DNA of 64,000 nucleotides from Sarcophilus harrisii (GCF_902635505.1 NC_045429.1:31205257-31269256), one strand, 5' to 3'; positions 1 to 13,282 are shown, counted from the first letter of the stretch. Notes: generated from the sequence alone by a model not told the origin. A program made the numbers and translations.

Positions 1-367
1 TCTCCTGGGGCTTTCTGCTGCCCAACACATCATGGAGGCAACAGAACGTGGAGGAACAGATACAAGGGGGTCACTGGCACTTGGGAGGAGCCGCTTCATA
101 TCGCCTGGACACATCGAAGGATGGCTTAGGTTCCTTTTTTGGGTTCTTGCCTTTTTATCCCAGTACCTGGTACACCACAGGTGCTTAATAAGTGTTTGTT
201 GATCAGGACACCTGATCATGTAGGAATTACTTAGCAAAGAGGACGCTTCCTCTTCCTAGAGTCCCCAGTTCATGGGCTCGGAGCTGGAAGGAGCCCTCGA
301 GGTTCCCTCACTTCCCAGAGAGGGAAGAAGAGGCCGGGCCTTGCCCAGGGTGGACCTCCTGACTCAC

Positions 368-520
368 CTTGCTGATCTCCGTCAGGGACATGGCGATGCT
401 GTAGAGCTGGCTTTTGCTGGTGCTGATGATCAGCGTCTCCTCGGAGGGGCTGAAGCACATACAGACAATCTCCTGTTTGTTGGACTGGCTCGGGTCATTG
501 CTGTGCTGGTCCAAGGGAAT
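368..520 (-). CDS. CFAP57: CFAP57 coding exon 5 (last in window)
   Basis: Acceptor CGGCAG|ATTCCC; encodes [17 protein letters not shown] through [11 protein letters not shown]. Donor CAAG|GTGAG, phase 0. Positions 1-367 are the start of the next intron and include a worn SINE-like tail near 165-215. Confidence 0.93.
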
Positions 521-3500
521 CTGCCGACCGGACCAGGGGAGGAGGAGACTGCAGTTAGCTCTAGTGCCTTTTACCTGAATCATAGCTCTTATCATCACTC
601 CCATTTTACAGATGAGGACACTGAGGGGGACTGAGGGGGTGTGATCTGCCAAGGGTCCCAGGCCGGGAAGTGTGAGAAGTGAGTTTTGAACTCAGCTCTT
701 CTTGATTCCAAGGCCAGCGTGCCATTCATCGTGCCATGAGATGAGGACGGCCAATAAGTCACTTCCTCGGCCTAGTCTTGCCGATCATCAGCGCAGGGCA
801 GGCTACGGAGGCCTCGGACGCCCTCAGCTTCTCCCGCCGCCGAGGCAGGACTGAACTGCCCTGTGCTGGGGAGGGGAAGCTGCCTTTCCTGGCAGGAGGC
901 TTTCCCTGGGAAAACCACAAACCACTCAGGCCAAAGGAGTCATTTTTTCTTCTAAATTCTTACTGGTGACTTTTGCTGTTCTGTCACCACCTCCCTCGGG
1001 GTGGCAGGATGGCCCTGGCGTCAGGACCCGAGTACAAATCCAGCCTCTGGCGCTTGGTAGCTGTGTGACCCAGAGCAAGGCTCTTGACCCCAAGAAAAGC
1101 CCCCCCAGAAAAACAAACAAAAATGAAGGAGAGAAAAACACCCCTCCCCTCCACTGGGGCACCCTTGTAATAAAGAAAAGGGAGGGAAAGCACTCAGCTG
1201 GACCCTCTAGTACCACAGGGCCGTCCCCCTCCCCAGGGGGCCTGAGGCCCAGTCTGGAGGTGGGGTCCTGGGGGCTGGGCCAGGCACTGCAGACACGGAC
1301 TGCCTGGGCTTCTCTGATGGGTTCGAGGCGTGTGCCCTCCCCTCCCCCAAAGCCGCATGTATTATGTGGCTTGGGCCAGCACTGAGTCCTAGGGGCCTTT
1401 GCTTGAACCCCTAAGGTGAGATTCCTCACTCCACACCCAGTGGGCGGGATGTGGCTGCAGGGTCATTGTCAAGACTCCTGGCCACATCCAATCGGTCCCA
1501 CCTGCCACTTCTAAGCCCACACGGGCTCTACGCCACCACCAAGCCAACAGTCTGTCCCCTCCCTTTATTCCCCATGTCATGGAAATTCAGGAAATCACAA
1601 ACTTCAGGCATGGAAATTATGTCAGTGGCTGCCCAGTCCACGTCACACCTGAACAAGAATCCTCTCTTCAATAGCATTTGTGACAACAAGCCACAGTGTC
1701 TGGATACCTCAAGACTCCCAGAGGCAGCCAGCCCTCCCTTGGGACCAATGGATCCAATCTTAGAATGATTTAATGATATTGAGCCTGAACCCCTCCCCCC
1801 CGAGCCAAGCCACATCCCCCTGTGACAGACCCCTCAGGTTCTCTCTTCCCCAGGCTGTCCCCACACCCTTTCTGCTGTTCCTCCAAGCCCTGGACATGTG
1901 GCCCCTTCCTGTCTGAGGGCTCTCCCCGCCTGCCTCAACTAGGCCCCATCAGTGTCTGTAACACGCTCCGGCTCCGACCGCTCATTTTCGCCCCCAGCAG
2001 CAGCTCCTCAGGGGAGCCCGTCCCTCTCGGGGATCTAAATGCTAACTTGCCGGCCGACAGACTCGGATCTTTAAGGGCAAGAGTCACAAAGCATTTCCTC
2101 TCCCTTCGGGGGGGGGGGGGGGGGGGGGGGCACTCTGCCACAAATATACACAAGCGTGGGGGAAGCCTGGAACATAATAAAAGTGAGACACACGTGGGGT
2201 ACAAGTGCCCAGGCAAGGCCCAGCTCTGGAGCCGCGGGCCCCCAACGCCCCTTCTCTCCCTAAAAGTCCTTTCCGACTAGCTGTTACAGGCTGAGCAGGG
2301 CCGGCTCCCTGACAGGCACAATGCACCCTGGGGAGCCAGCCTGAGCTGAAGCTCTTGCTAGTGGGCAAGGGGCTGGAGGACCGGGCCGGGCCACTCGCTA
2401 CCTCCTTACCAGGCCCAGCAGGCCACCTTGCCATTGGCCCCCAGATGGGGCAGGTGGCTCACTAGATGGTCCTTCCGAAGACATGGTGTCTTCGCTGTCT
2501 CCTGGGCTCACTCTGGCCCTTTTCTACATTTGGTCACTGAGCTTTTTACCTGCAGAGCTACCAAGCTCCTTCTGCTAGGGAAATGGCCCTTAGCTTGGGA
2601 CAGGCAGAAACCTCTTCCCTGGGACTCCCTCAGAGGCTCAGCTCTAGCCGAGGGTCCTCCTCCAGACCAAATCTTCCCGACTCCAAAGCCCCTGAGCCAG
2701 ACTAAACCATCCTACGTGGTCCTGTGGATGGCTATAGAAGAGTCATTTTCATCTCCAATTCTCTTGAGGAATCTCATGTAGTTTGTCAAACAAACTAAGG
2801 GTAAGTTCACTCGATTGCAGGCTAATTCATATGCAACCCAAGGATCCAAGCTTTCCATCCTTTCTAAGAGAGGCAAAAGGTTTTCCATCTGAAGGTTTTT
2901 GCTTTTCCCTCTGTTATCTTGTCTTTTAGGCGCTAGAGGCCTTTAGCTTTGGCAGAATTCTCATTTGGATATCACCTTACATCCTTCAAAGTACAATCCC
3001 TGGGGACAATCCCAGAGACACAGACAGACCGAGCAGAGGACAGAGGGACTCTCCCCATCTGGGGACTGTTCTAACTTTCACATTCCCAGAAGGATGTTTT
3101 GGTGGTGTCTCAATCTGGCCTCTCAGTTAATCTACCACCAGCAGCCTTGCATCTCTCCTCCTCCCAGGAAGACTCACAGATGGTCTGACCATTCCCTCCG
3201 TGCTTTCAGTTCCTTGTGTTTGTCCCTCAGTCAAGATTCTCAGAGCAGTTGTCTGCAGATGTCTAGGCCCCTCTCAGATTCAGTGTCTGGCTCACAGTCC
3301 TTCCTCCTCAACTTTAACAGCGATACTGATGCTCCCTCAAGCACTCTAAGCTCCCAATTCCTCAGTTTAGCCATGTCCCAGGACTTACAAGTCCCCACCA
3401 CCAGAGCGGCACACAGACAAGTGCAGGCAGTCAGTCATAAGCAGTGTCTATCTTGTGCTAAGCCCTGGAGATACAAAAGACAGACCCAGCCCTGGAGGGG

Positions 3501-6500
3501 CCCCCACTGAACGGAGGGAAAGACAACATACAAACAACTTTATTCCAACAAGATACACAGAATGGATTGGAGATGAGTAACCGGGAAGGACTGGGTAACT
3601 GCAATCAGCATAATGACCAACCACAATGCAGAGGATCCATAATGAAACATGCTACCTATCACCTGGCTGAAAGGTAAGACTCAGACTGAAGGATGAAACA
3701 CATTTGATGAGCCTGGAAAGATTTATACAAACTGATACTGAGCAAAACAAGCAGAATTAGGACTACCAAATATTTTAAACAACAATTTTAATATTACTTA
3801 AATTATTTGCCAGAATAGAAAAATAAGGGACTCTTTCAAGTGACTTCTATGTATAATAGGAAGCTGATACCAAAATCAGGGAGAGAAAAAGCAGAGAAAG
3901 AAAACTGTAGACCAATATCCCTAGAGAACAGTAGTGCAAAAATTTAAATAAAATACTAGCAAAGAGGCAAAAATATCATATTAAAAAGCATATATACTAC
4001 CAATTGGGGAATGGCTGAATAAGCTGAAGATATATGAAGGTAATAGAAAATTATTGTTCTGTAAAAAACGATGAACAAGCTGATTTTTAGAATATCCTGG
4101 AAAGATTTATATGAATTGATACTGAGCAAAACAAGCAGAACTAGGAATACATTGTATATAATAACAGCAAGAATGTACAATGATCAACTATGATAAGCTT
4201 GGTTCTTCTCAGTGTTTCAGTGATCCAAAGCAAACCTAATAGACTTTGCATAGAAAACATCATCTCCATCCAGAAAAAAGAATTATGGAGATTGAATGTA
4301 AATCAACACACACTATGTTCACTTTTTTTTCCTCTCCCAAGGTTTTTCCCTTTTCTCCTAATTTTTCTCTCCCAACATGACTCATAAAGCAGTGTATTAA
4401 AATAACTTAATTAAAAAAGAAAATGCCAGTGACCAGCAAAAAGAAAAAAAAAGATTATACACCAAACCAAACAGAATCTTTACTAAAAATACAGGTTTTT
4501 CGATAAAAGGAAAACTTATCAGAAATATAATTGATCATGTTAAAAAGAAAAATAACAAAAACCACATTATATAAATGTTGAAGAGATTTTGACAAAATCC
4601 AATACCCTTTTCTGTCAAAACCATTAGAGAGCACAGGAACAAATGGGTTTTTCCTTAAAGGGATAAGTAGCATATATCTAAAAAACCAAGAGCAAATATA
4701 TGTAATAGAAAAAGATTAAAGACTTTTCATAAAGAAAATGAATCAAAGTTGAATGTTCATTGTTATCACTACAATTTAATATGGTGCTAAAAATGCACAT
4801 TCTTACAATAAGATAAGAAAAAAAAATCAAAAGAATAAACACAGGCAAAAAAGAAATGAAACTATTGTTTTCTGCAGATAATATGATGGTGTATGCTGAG
4901 AAGTCCAAAGGGTCAACTAAAAATTAACTGTAACAACTAATACATTCAGTACAATTACAGAATATAAAAGAAATTATCATAAATCATCAGCATTTCTGTA
5001 TATTCTCCAAAACAGACAGAAGTTCCATTAAAAATGATAGAAATAAAATACTTGATGATCTATCTACTGGATCACACATGGATGCTACATGACTATAATT
5101 ATAAGAAACTTTATTTCTATAGAAATAAAGACAGAACAAAATAATTGGAAAAATAAAAATTACTGCGTAAGCCATTATACTTATTCAGTGTCAAGTCAAT
5201 CAAGATACTATCTAGAGGAACAAAAGGTTGAGAATCTCCAGGGAAAAAATGAAAAAAAAAAAGGTGTGAAAGAAGAGGGCCTACAAATACCAGATCTCAA
5301 ACTGTGGAAACTACTATAAAGCAGTAATCATCAAAATGGTCTGATACTAGTTTAAAAAAAGAGAGTGATTGATCAGTGGAATAGATTACATATACAATAT
5401 GAAGAAGCAGTTAAACAATTACCTCTACTGTTTGTTAATCTCAAAGACCTCAAGAACTGAGATAAGGGCTCATTATTTAATAAAAAGCAGCTGGGGTTAA
5501 GCAGAAATCAGGTTGAGACTAATATGTCACATCATCTATCAAGAAAAGCTCCAAATGAATGCATTAGATATGGAGGGAGACATTATAAACAAATCAGGGG
5601 AGCTAAGGAGAAATTAATTAGGTTTTGGATCTATGGGGAGAAGAAGAATTCATGACCAAAAAAAAAGGATAGAGGGCATCATAACAGATGGACAATTTTG
5701 ATTACATAAAATTTAAAAGAATTTGTATAAATGAAACCAATATAATTAAAATTAGAAGTAAAACAGTTAAGTGGGAAACTATCTTTGCAGCAGGTTGCTC
5801 TGATAAGGGTCTCATTTTCAAGATGTAGATAATACTGATTCAAATTGATTTTCTTTAGTTTATTTTTAATACACATTGTTTTATGAATTATATGGGAGAG
5901 AAAAATCAGAGCAAACGGGAGAGAAAAAAAAGAAGTAAACACAGCACGTGTTGATTTACATGCAGTCTCTTAGTTCTGTCCAAAATCTATCAGGATTGCT
6001 TTGGATCACTGAACTACTGAGAAGAACCAAGCCTTTCATAATTGATCAACTGATTTACATTGATGAGAAGAATTGTTACCCAACGTTAAATGTATGAAAT
6101 GTATATTAAGTATATAATGTATATAAATGTATATGTATATGTATATTTACATATACATTAAGTACATAATGTATATTAATGTATATAAATGTATATTAAG
6201 AATGTTAAATGTATAAAAGAAGATTTGTGAGGTTGAGAGAGGGATAAGACTTCTATGAAGGGACTAGGGGAAAAGAGGGATCTAATTCGCTGAGAAGTTC
6301 TAGGAGAACACATTGCTCAGTAGCAACATCCCAGGAAAAAGAACTGGGGACCTCTGATCAGTGCCTTGGTCCAGCAGGATTCCGGAGGCCTGATGTTTCC
6401 CCACCTCTTGGCAGCGAGCTGATGAGCTCACATACAGGCTTGGACAAGGCCAGGGGGGGGATTGCTTTTGCCTGACCCTGCCCTGCCTCAGGCACAGCCT

Positions 6501-9500
6501 TTTTCTCCCTCCTGGATGCCGTAGCAGCATGGTGCCTTGGCCCTGACCCCGCCTTCCACCTTCCCCACTGGGCTCAGTCCGGGTCCTTGCGGTGGGATCT
6601 CTCCTCCTATCCATCTGGTGTCTGTCTTATGTGAAGGTGCTTATCTCCCCGTGGAGTGTAAGCTCCCTGAAGGCAGAACCTGCCCCACAACTTGGCACAC
6701 AGTAGGCACTTAACAGATGTTCACTGTAGATCCATCCCCCTTGGGCCCACAGGCCCGGCCTCTGTGGTGGAGCCTGAGGGTATCCTGCTGCCCCACCCCC
6801 TCTGATCCCAGGGGGAGCCTGGGGGCCATGTTCTCTCCCAAGGAAGCCTTAAGTGCACATGGGGGGCCCCTTTCCCACGCCCCTGGCCCCTCCCTTACCC
6901 GGATCTCCCGGCTCTCCCGATAGGCGTCCTTCTCTTCCATCTTCTCATAGAGCAGGACTCGGCCCAGGCCCGCCGAACAGGCGAAGCCCTTGGAGTACAC
7001 GGCAATGGCCGACACCTGGGGCAGCGTCATATTCTGGCTCTCGCTCTTCTCCACAAAGAGCTGCTCGCTGGAATAGTCAGGAGAGCTGGGGGCTGGGAAT
7101 TCAATGAGGCTGCAAAAGAAAAAGATTGTGGGAACCACAGGAAGAGCTTCCCTGGCGTGGAGGTCACTGATAGCGAGGAGGAGGGAGGGCTCGCTCTGGG
7201 CCTCCCCAAGACTGAGCCAGGTGGAGACGGAGTTTTGGCTGACCCAGCTCTCCCCACTCTAGTCCACTCTCCATCCGGCTGTCAGAGATCTTCCCTGAGT
7301 CCATGTTTGCCATGTCACTGCCCCCCCCACCCCCATTACCTCCAGGATCAAGGACAGAATCCTCCCCTTAGGACTCACAAGCCGGCCTCTCCAGTCACAT
7401 TCTCTGAGCCAGTGACACTGGCCCCATCACTCCTCACACAAGACGTGCCACGTTCGGCCTGGCCACATACATGGGCTTGCCCCTGAACTCTCTCCCTCGT
7501 CCCGGTCTCCTCACTTCCCTCTAGTCCCAGCTAACGTGCCACCTGCCCCCATTTTTGTTGTGTGCCAGGTGCTGATTCAGAGGAGGCTGAGCCCGGAGGC
7601 ACCAGGAGGCTTTGACACACCCTGGCTGGATGACACAGGAAGCCGTGAAGATTTCGGAGCAAGAGCTGGTCTGTCCCTGCAGGTGGACTTCCTCCCAGAG
7701 CGCGCCCAGCTCTTCACTAATCACAGACAAGGCATCTAAGAACGTAAGCTCCAAGGCTCGGACTGGTTCTGCCATTGGGACGAGTCACTGGAGGCACGGG
7801 GTGCATTTCAGAGCTAGGTACGGTTCCCTTCAAACCTCTGCCATTAGGAAAGCTTGGGAGACTCCCCACGGGACAGACCAAATTGGGATGAAGGCAGCAT
7901 CCCAGGGGTTTCTCCTAAATCCACACAAAGGCCACGTGCTTCTGGAACGTGGCCAAGGGCTCGGCATCCCTCAGGGGGATGGGGGCCTGGTTGACGCAGC
8001 ACACATTCTCCTCCACACTTGTGGCACCCAGAGGAGAGGGCAGGGATATTGAACAGGGGGGCGACCAAGAGAGGTAGGCAGCTAATATGGGCTGGGGCAG
8101 CCATGGATAAAGTACAACGTGGGATTGTCTGGAAGATCAAGTGTGAGAAGGGCGGGCAGGCAGAGGTCTGCAAGGGCCATCCCCAATGGCGCACCTTTAA
8201 GGCCTGGCAAGGCCCAGCTTGGGGCAGACCATAGAACATCCTGCTCTGCACAAGTGCTGGCAAAGCTTAGGAATTCATGACTCCGGATGATGGTGCAAGC
8301 CTTAAATACTTTTAAAAAGACTTATATTATCTCTATTCAAAGAAAGGCTTCCCTCTGGCATCACACTTTAGAGCCCACCCTCCCTGCCTCAGCCCATGCC
8401 CAGCCTCTGCGTCTCTGCCCAGGCTATACCAATGCTGGGGATGCTCTGCCCTCCTTATTCTGCCTCTTGGCATTCCTAGCTCCCTTTGGGGCTCAGCTCT
8501 CCTATCGCTTTCTTGAGGCTTTCTCAATCTTTCTCTCTGAGGGGGCTCTGACTCCCACCAAAATCACTGTGTCCATCCGACAGATGCTTCTCTGTGGGTC
8601 TCAAAGAGTGTGAGCCCCCTGAGGGCAGCAACTGCATCCCTTAGGTCTCTGTGTCCCTGCTGCTCAGTGCAGGGCCTAGTTCCCTGATTAACAAATTCAT
8701 AGACCAGTGTCCCCAGGTAAGGTTTCTTACTGGACCCCCCAACAATCTCACAGGCCTCCCCTCTTGTGGCCGAGACAGCTGGTGCAGAGCTGCAGAGGCC
8801 AGAGAGAAGCCGCCGGACGCCCAGGACCCCTCATCCCCGACGCCCGCCGAGAGGCCCCGTTACCTTTCCGACTCGTGCACCACCTCCAGTTTCTTGGTGT
8901 CGCTGGGCGTCTCCCTGCACACAATGCTCGTTTCCCAGCGAAGATCCCCAGATTCGAACAAAAAGAGCTTGCCCGTGTCAGTGCCCACGACGATCCGCTC
9001 TTCAGAGATCCAGGCGTGAGACCGGTAATTCTGGGGCTCTCCCCGTACAAAATTGGTCTGTTTCAGCGTGCCCTCGGCATAGCGGAAAAGTTTAAAGATT
9101 CCATTTCCGACGACACAAATCTGAGTATTATCTTGGGGATTGAAGCTCACCTGCAAGAGGGAAAAAATGATGCCCGTTTTCTCACCTACCCTGAGAGAAA
9201 ACGCCTTTGGTTTCCCCGTGCTGCAGCCGAGCCGAGCTGCCCCCAGCCCCATGATGCCCTCTGTGTTTAAAGGCCCGCGGCTCTGGCACTCCGCACCCCT
9301 CAAGGCTGCAGCCAGCTCCCACTACGAGGAAAGGCTGGTGCCAGCATGAGGGTCATGCTGAAGCCTTCAAGGGAGGCCAGCTCTGCTGGGCCCTCTGCTC
9401 TTGTGCAGTCAGGGCACCTAAGGTTGCTACTCCCAGGGAAGTTTGAGGGGACATGAAGAGTCTGACTTGTTGCTCTCACCAAATTCTAGACGGGGTTTGT

Positions 9501-12500
9501 AAAAGGTGATCGAGTCACAGGGAAAAGAAATGGAGGGAATCAGCACGTGCTGGCTGGACCACATCTAGGCAAGGCGGGGGGGGGTCCACGTGTAATCCCT
9601 GTTGCTGAGGGTGGCAGGGAGGTGGCGCAGGGGTGCCAGAGCTGGAGTCAGAGTTCACAGGGAGGCAGGAGGAACGGGGAGGCTGAAAGCAGAGGCACTG
9701 TTTGTGCTTATGGTACAATGGGGTCCTCCAGGTTAGCCTGAGGCCCCCAAGCGCCCTGCTGCCTCTCCACTCCTGTTTCTCCGTCAGCAACGGTATTCTT
9801 AGCACACAGAAAAGGGGTTTCACAAATCCCAGTTTGCAAGAGATGCTTAAGTCCCTAACCTGAGCCCTGACATTGTAAGCTGGGCCCACTGCGAGAGCTC
9901 CTGGGTTCTAAGTCTTCATTTATAGATGGGCCCCGTGAGATCTGTGACTTGACTATCAGTTGCCAATTATATTCTCAAAGTTTCTTTGTCTTTTCAAAGG
10001 AATAATAGCCATAGGGCCTCACAAGTTAGGTTGTATGTATTCTAGACTCCCAGGCACAGAGCAGCGCCTACAAGTCTTAGGGCCTCACAAATTAGGCCAC
10101 CTAACACCTAGAGTCCCGGGCACAGAGCGGCCTACGTACAGCCTGGAAACCTCCAAGACAGACACTCCAGCCGAACAGTGTGGGAAAAGTCAGACCGACA
10201 GAAGGGATGAGTTGGGGAGTGAGAGTGAAAAAGAGGAGAGGGACTGCTATGTGGGCATCCCAGAGACGCCCAAAAGAAGGGGAAGCGCTATCTGAACAAA
10301 CAGTTATAGCAGTTCTTTCTGTGGTGGTTAAACATTGGAAATCAAAGGGACGCCTGTCGATGAGGGACTAGCTGACCAAGTTGTGGTACATGATCGTAAT
10401 GGAATCTTGCTGCGCTGTAAGAAATGACCAGCAGGCTGATTTCAGAAAGGCCTGGAGGGACTCACATGAACTGATGCTGAGGGAAGGGAACAGAACCAGA
10501 AGAATGTACGCAACAACAGCAACACTGGGATAAACTGCAAATGCCTTAGCTCTTCTCAGCAATCCAACAATCAGAGGCAATCCCAAAGGACTAATAACGA
10601 AGCATACCAGTTGCCTCCAGAGAAAGAACTGGTATTATGCGAATACAGACGGGGGCATTCTGTTTTTCACTGTCTTTTTTTTCCCTTTTATTTGTATCTT
10701 TCCGAAATGACTAATATGGAAATATATTATGTATTTAGGCAGGTATAATTGATTTCTGATTGCTTACCATCTAATGGAGAGGAAAGAGGAGGGAGGGACT
10801 GGATTTGGAATTCAAAACTTAAATAAATGTTTAAAAGGAAAAACAAATAAAACTAAGGGCAGGGGGAGGGTCTGCTAGATCAGAAGACAAGGGACCATTC
10901 ATTGGTCAGCAAGCATTTGCTACGTGTTTGCTGTGCATCCGACACTGTGCTGGGCATGGAGGAAAGACAAAAATGAAACAGTTCCTGCCCTTGAGAGCTT
11001 ACACTGTTTTGAGGGAGGGCACACATGCTCACAGAAAAGAAAATACTGGTTCTTCGTCTGACAGGAGCAGCATTAGGTGGGCATGGTATTAATAACTGGG
11101 GGGAGTGAGAAAGGCCATGATAAGGAGGCGGCGCTTAGCAGTTCTGAGAGGCAGAGGGGGGAGGGAGAGCACTGAGGGGACACGCTACAGATGGAGAGAA
11201 GCACCAAGGCCAATCTGTCTGGGGAAGACAGGCTGTGCAGGGGGTCAGGAGGACCGGCTCTGCAGAAGCTGGATGGGGAAGGCCTGAAATGCCAGGCAAA
11301 GGTATCTCCACCGGTGCAGGGAATGGGGCCTTTGAAGAAGCCCTCATTGTGAGAGACTGATGAACTTGTTCCCAGAAGTCCTCCTCTAGGTAGCAAAGGA
11401 CTGGCTCTGAAGTGGGCCCAGCCAGGCCACCCTGAGGCAGATCAATACCTAAATGCTCAGTGTGGGCCCTAGGACTGAGGAGACAGACACCGGCACCGGG
11501 ACCTTTCTGCGGAGAAACCCTGACCGACCCCAGAGTCCATCATTAGTGCTGACGGTGACATTGTGGGCCCCTCATCCCAGTCTGTCCCTGCTGGGAAACC
11601 TTTCCTGTCCTTTATGAAGAGCAGGTGAGACCATGGTGCCAGGGGGGAGGCCCAGGATCTGACCCCGGCCCCTGCTTTTAGCCCTGGTAACCCCAGGCAG
11701 GGGCTCCTCCCTTCTCCCAAAGCCCGCTCTCTGCATGATCCCCGCAGAGAGTGTATGTCTGCAACCCCGTGATGCTGCGCCATCTTCCCTCCCCGTGGCC
11801 CCGGCATTGTGGCTCTCTTTTGGACTTGGCGGGCCGGCCCCTGGAGGGTGGGAAGCAGGTGCAGCACGGCCGGACAATGCCCACGCTCCCCTCCCCAGGT
11901 CATCCCCATGGCCCAGACAATGCCCACGCCCCCCTCCCCCCGGTCATCCCCACGGCCCGGGCAATGCCCATGCTCCCCTCCCCAGGTCATCCCCACGGCC
12001 CAGACAATGCCCACGCTCCCCTCGCCCGATCATCCCCACGGCCCGGGCAATGCCCACGCCCCCCTCCCCCCGGTCATCCCCACGGCCCGGGCAATGCCCA
12101 CGCCCCCCTCGCCCGATTGTCCCCACGGCCGGTCACCTGGTAGATGGGGTTGTTTTGAGTGTCGGTCCTGATGATGGCCATCACTTTCTGCTTCTCCCAC
12201 ATCCAGTAGACCAGGTTGGACTCGGGGGTCCCCGTGTGGGCCACGAGGTACTTGGAGTCTGGAGAGAAGGCCAGACTGATGAACTTGTGGACGGTGAAGT
12301 CGAAGTTGTTGATGACCTTCCGCTTCCTGCAAGGCACCGACGAGAGCTCGTAGATGGTGATGGTGGCTTTGTTCTGCACGATCTCCGAGATGGCCAGGTA
12401 GCGCCGGTTGGGGCTGATGGCCAGGGCCAGCATGCCCTGACTCTTCTCTGAGCCTGCGAGGGGCGGCGCGGGGGTCAGGGGCGGGGGCGCTTCTCTGCTG

Positions 12501-13032
12501 CGGGGCCGGGGAGGCGCCGGGGGATCTGCCAGGGGGCGGGCAATGCTGCGGGAAAGGCCGGAGCCGGGGACCAGCTCTCGCTCTCCGGGGGCGAGACCCT
12601 CAGGGGTCCCTCCCACCTCACCCCCACAGCCCCACATCGGGCCGGCCTCAGGGGGCGTGTCCGGGCCGACCGCAGGGGCGTGTCCCGGCCTCAGGGGGCG
12701 TGTCCCGGCAGCAGGGGGCGTGTCCGGGACGGCTGCAGGGGGCGTGTCCCGGCCGACCGCAGGGGCGTATCCCGGCCTCAGGGGGCGTGTCTCGGCCGAC
12801 CGCAGGGGCGTGTCCCGGCCGACCGCAGGGGGAGTGTCCCGGCCCTGCCTCCGTTTCCCCTCCCCCCGCGGGTACCTGGAATGAACTTCTGCCATTTCTG
12901 GTCCACGTTGTACTTCACACAGTAGTTCCCGCACGGAAAGATGATGATCTGCTCGTCGAAGAAGCAGAGGTTGTTGACGACCCCGGCGCGGATGCCGAAG
13001 ATGTGCTGGGCCTGGGCGACCACGGCGCTCAT
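368..13032 (-). CDS. CFAP57: CFAP57 (WDR65), first five coding exons, partial
   Basis: Cilia- and flagella-associated WD-repeat protein, an axonemal factor linked to inner dynein arm assembly in the human family. Coding exons in gene order are 12876-13032, 12137-12453, 8864-9150, 6899-7109 and 368-520. Phases join without a break (1, 0, 2, 0, 0) and give 375 residues. The protein starts [17 protein letters not shown] and contains [50 protein letters not shown] and CFSPSEETL, all close to what I recall of human CFAP57. Only the N-terminal WD40 part is present; the human protein is about 1250 residues, so the remaining exons lie left of position 1. It is head-to-head with EBNA1BP2 and shares its CpG-rich promoter. 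Identification is firm; the 5'UTR end is not defined. Confidence 0.96.
995..1085 (+). repeat. tRNA-like/CORE SINE fragment
   Basis: The body 'tacaaatccagcctc...tagctgtgtgaccc' matches the common marsupial/MIR-type SINE core that recurs at several other places in this window. It lies in CFAP57 intron 5 (counted after coding exon 4). Confidence 0.6.
2108..2130 (+). repeat. Poly-G homopolymer, 23 G
   Basis: An uninterrupted run of 23 G on the plus strand inside a CFAP57 intron. Length may be unreliable in the assembly; it could form a G-quadruplex. Confidence 0.9.
3540..6240 (+). mobile_element. L1 LINE mosaic, degraded
   Basis: A 2.7-kb AT-rich patch in a CFAP57 intron made of several L1 pieces. 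3590-3960 and 3990-4400 hold the marsupial L1 3' signature ('aactgatactgagcaaaacaagcagaa', read in parts; 'ccaattggggaatggctgaa'). 3890-3960 reads like the reverse transcriptase segment ([13 protein letters not shown]). 4460-5320 contains [18 protein letters not shown], a worn version of the catalytic F-A-D-D stretch of L1 ORF2. 6060-6240 is TA-rich. Many stops; none of it is coding today. Confidence 0.8.
6655..6722 (+). repeat. CORE-SINE-like tail
   Basis: 'tgtaagctccctgaaggcag...ttggcacacagtaggcactt' is the recurrent 3' segment of an old mammalian SINE; the same phrase recurs near 17100, 42100 and 62040. Confidence 0.5.
6899..7109 (-). CDS. CFAP57: CFAP57 coding exon 4
   Basis: Acceptor TTGCAG|CCTCAT; encodes [17 protein letters not shown] through [13 protein letters not shown]. 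Donor CCGG|GTAAG, phase 0. Contains the conserved [19 protein letters not shown]. Confidence 0.93.
8864..9150 (-). CDS. CFAP57: CFAP57 coding exon 3
   Basis: Acceptor TTGCAG|GTGAGC; encodes [17 protein letters not shown] through KLEVVHESE. Donor AAAG|GTAAC, phase 2. Includes a WD-repeat strand, [16 protein letters not shown]. Confidence 0.94.
10269..10855 (+). mobile_element. L1 3' end
   Basis: Reads the marsupial-type L1 3' region on the plus strand: 'tggaaatcaaagggacgcct', 'gtaagaaatgaccagcaggc', 'gaactgatgctgaggg', ending in an A-rich tail near 10850. It lies in CFAP57 intron 2. Confidence 0.8.
11870..12131 (+). repeat. Minisatellite, 43-44 bp unit, about six copies
   Basis: Units starting 'ggtcatccccacggcccggg' recur with spacing 44, 43, 43, 44 and 43 bp. 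The array ends about 5 bp before the CFAP57 exon 2 splice donor. Open frames through it (proline- or glycine-rich) are repeat artefacts. Confidence 0.9.
12137..12453 (-). CDS. CFAP57: CFAP57 coding exon 2
   Basis: Acceptor GCAG|GCTCAGAG; the exon runs from [16 protein letters not shown] to [10 protein letters not shown]. Donor CCAG|GTGACC, phase 0. A 43-44 bp minisatellite begins only a few bases past the donor. Confidence 0.94.
12650..12845 (+). repeat. CpG-rich minisatellite, variable 20-28 bp units
   Basis: About nine imperfect units built from 'gggggcgtgtcccggccgac' within CFAP57 intron 1. Some units lack the 'gaccgca' part. Confidence 0.85.
12876..13032 (-). CDS. CFAP57: CFAP57 coding exon 1
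   Basis: ATG at 13030-13032 opens [17 protein letters not shown] and the exon ends ...KWQKFIP plus one base. The donor is CCAG|GTACC, phase 1. Confidence 0.93.
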
Positions 13033-13282
13033 GGCGCCGCGGGGGGCGGGGGCTGCCGAGGGGGAGAGAGGCACCGTGACCCCTGACCTGTGACCCCGCC
13101 GTGCTCCCGGGCTGGGGCCCCCAAGCCCCCCGAGCAGGGCTCCCCCTGCCGCCCCCGCCGGCCCTGACCCGTGATCCCACGGGGCCCCATCCAAACCTGG
13201 CCTCTGCCGCCTCGGTCTCTGTCTCTGTCTTTTCCACTCTCTCCTTTTTCTTTGGTTGGGTTTCTCTCAGGGAAACCTCCGC

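Noticed and set aside
11469-12451. Long Pro/His-rich or Gly-rich frames on both strands
   Set aside because: They follow the 43-44 bp minisatellite; only the CFAP57 exon inside the span has family support.
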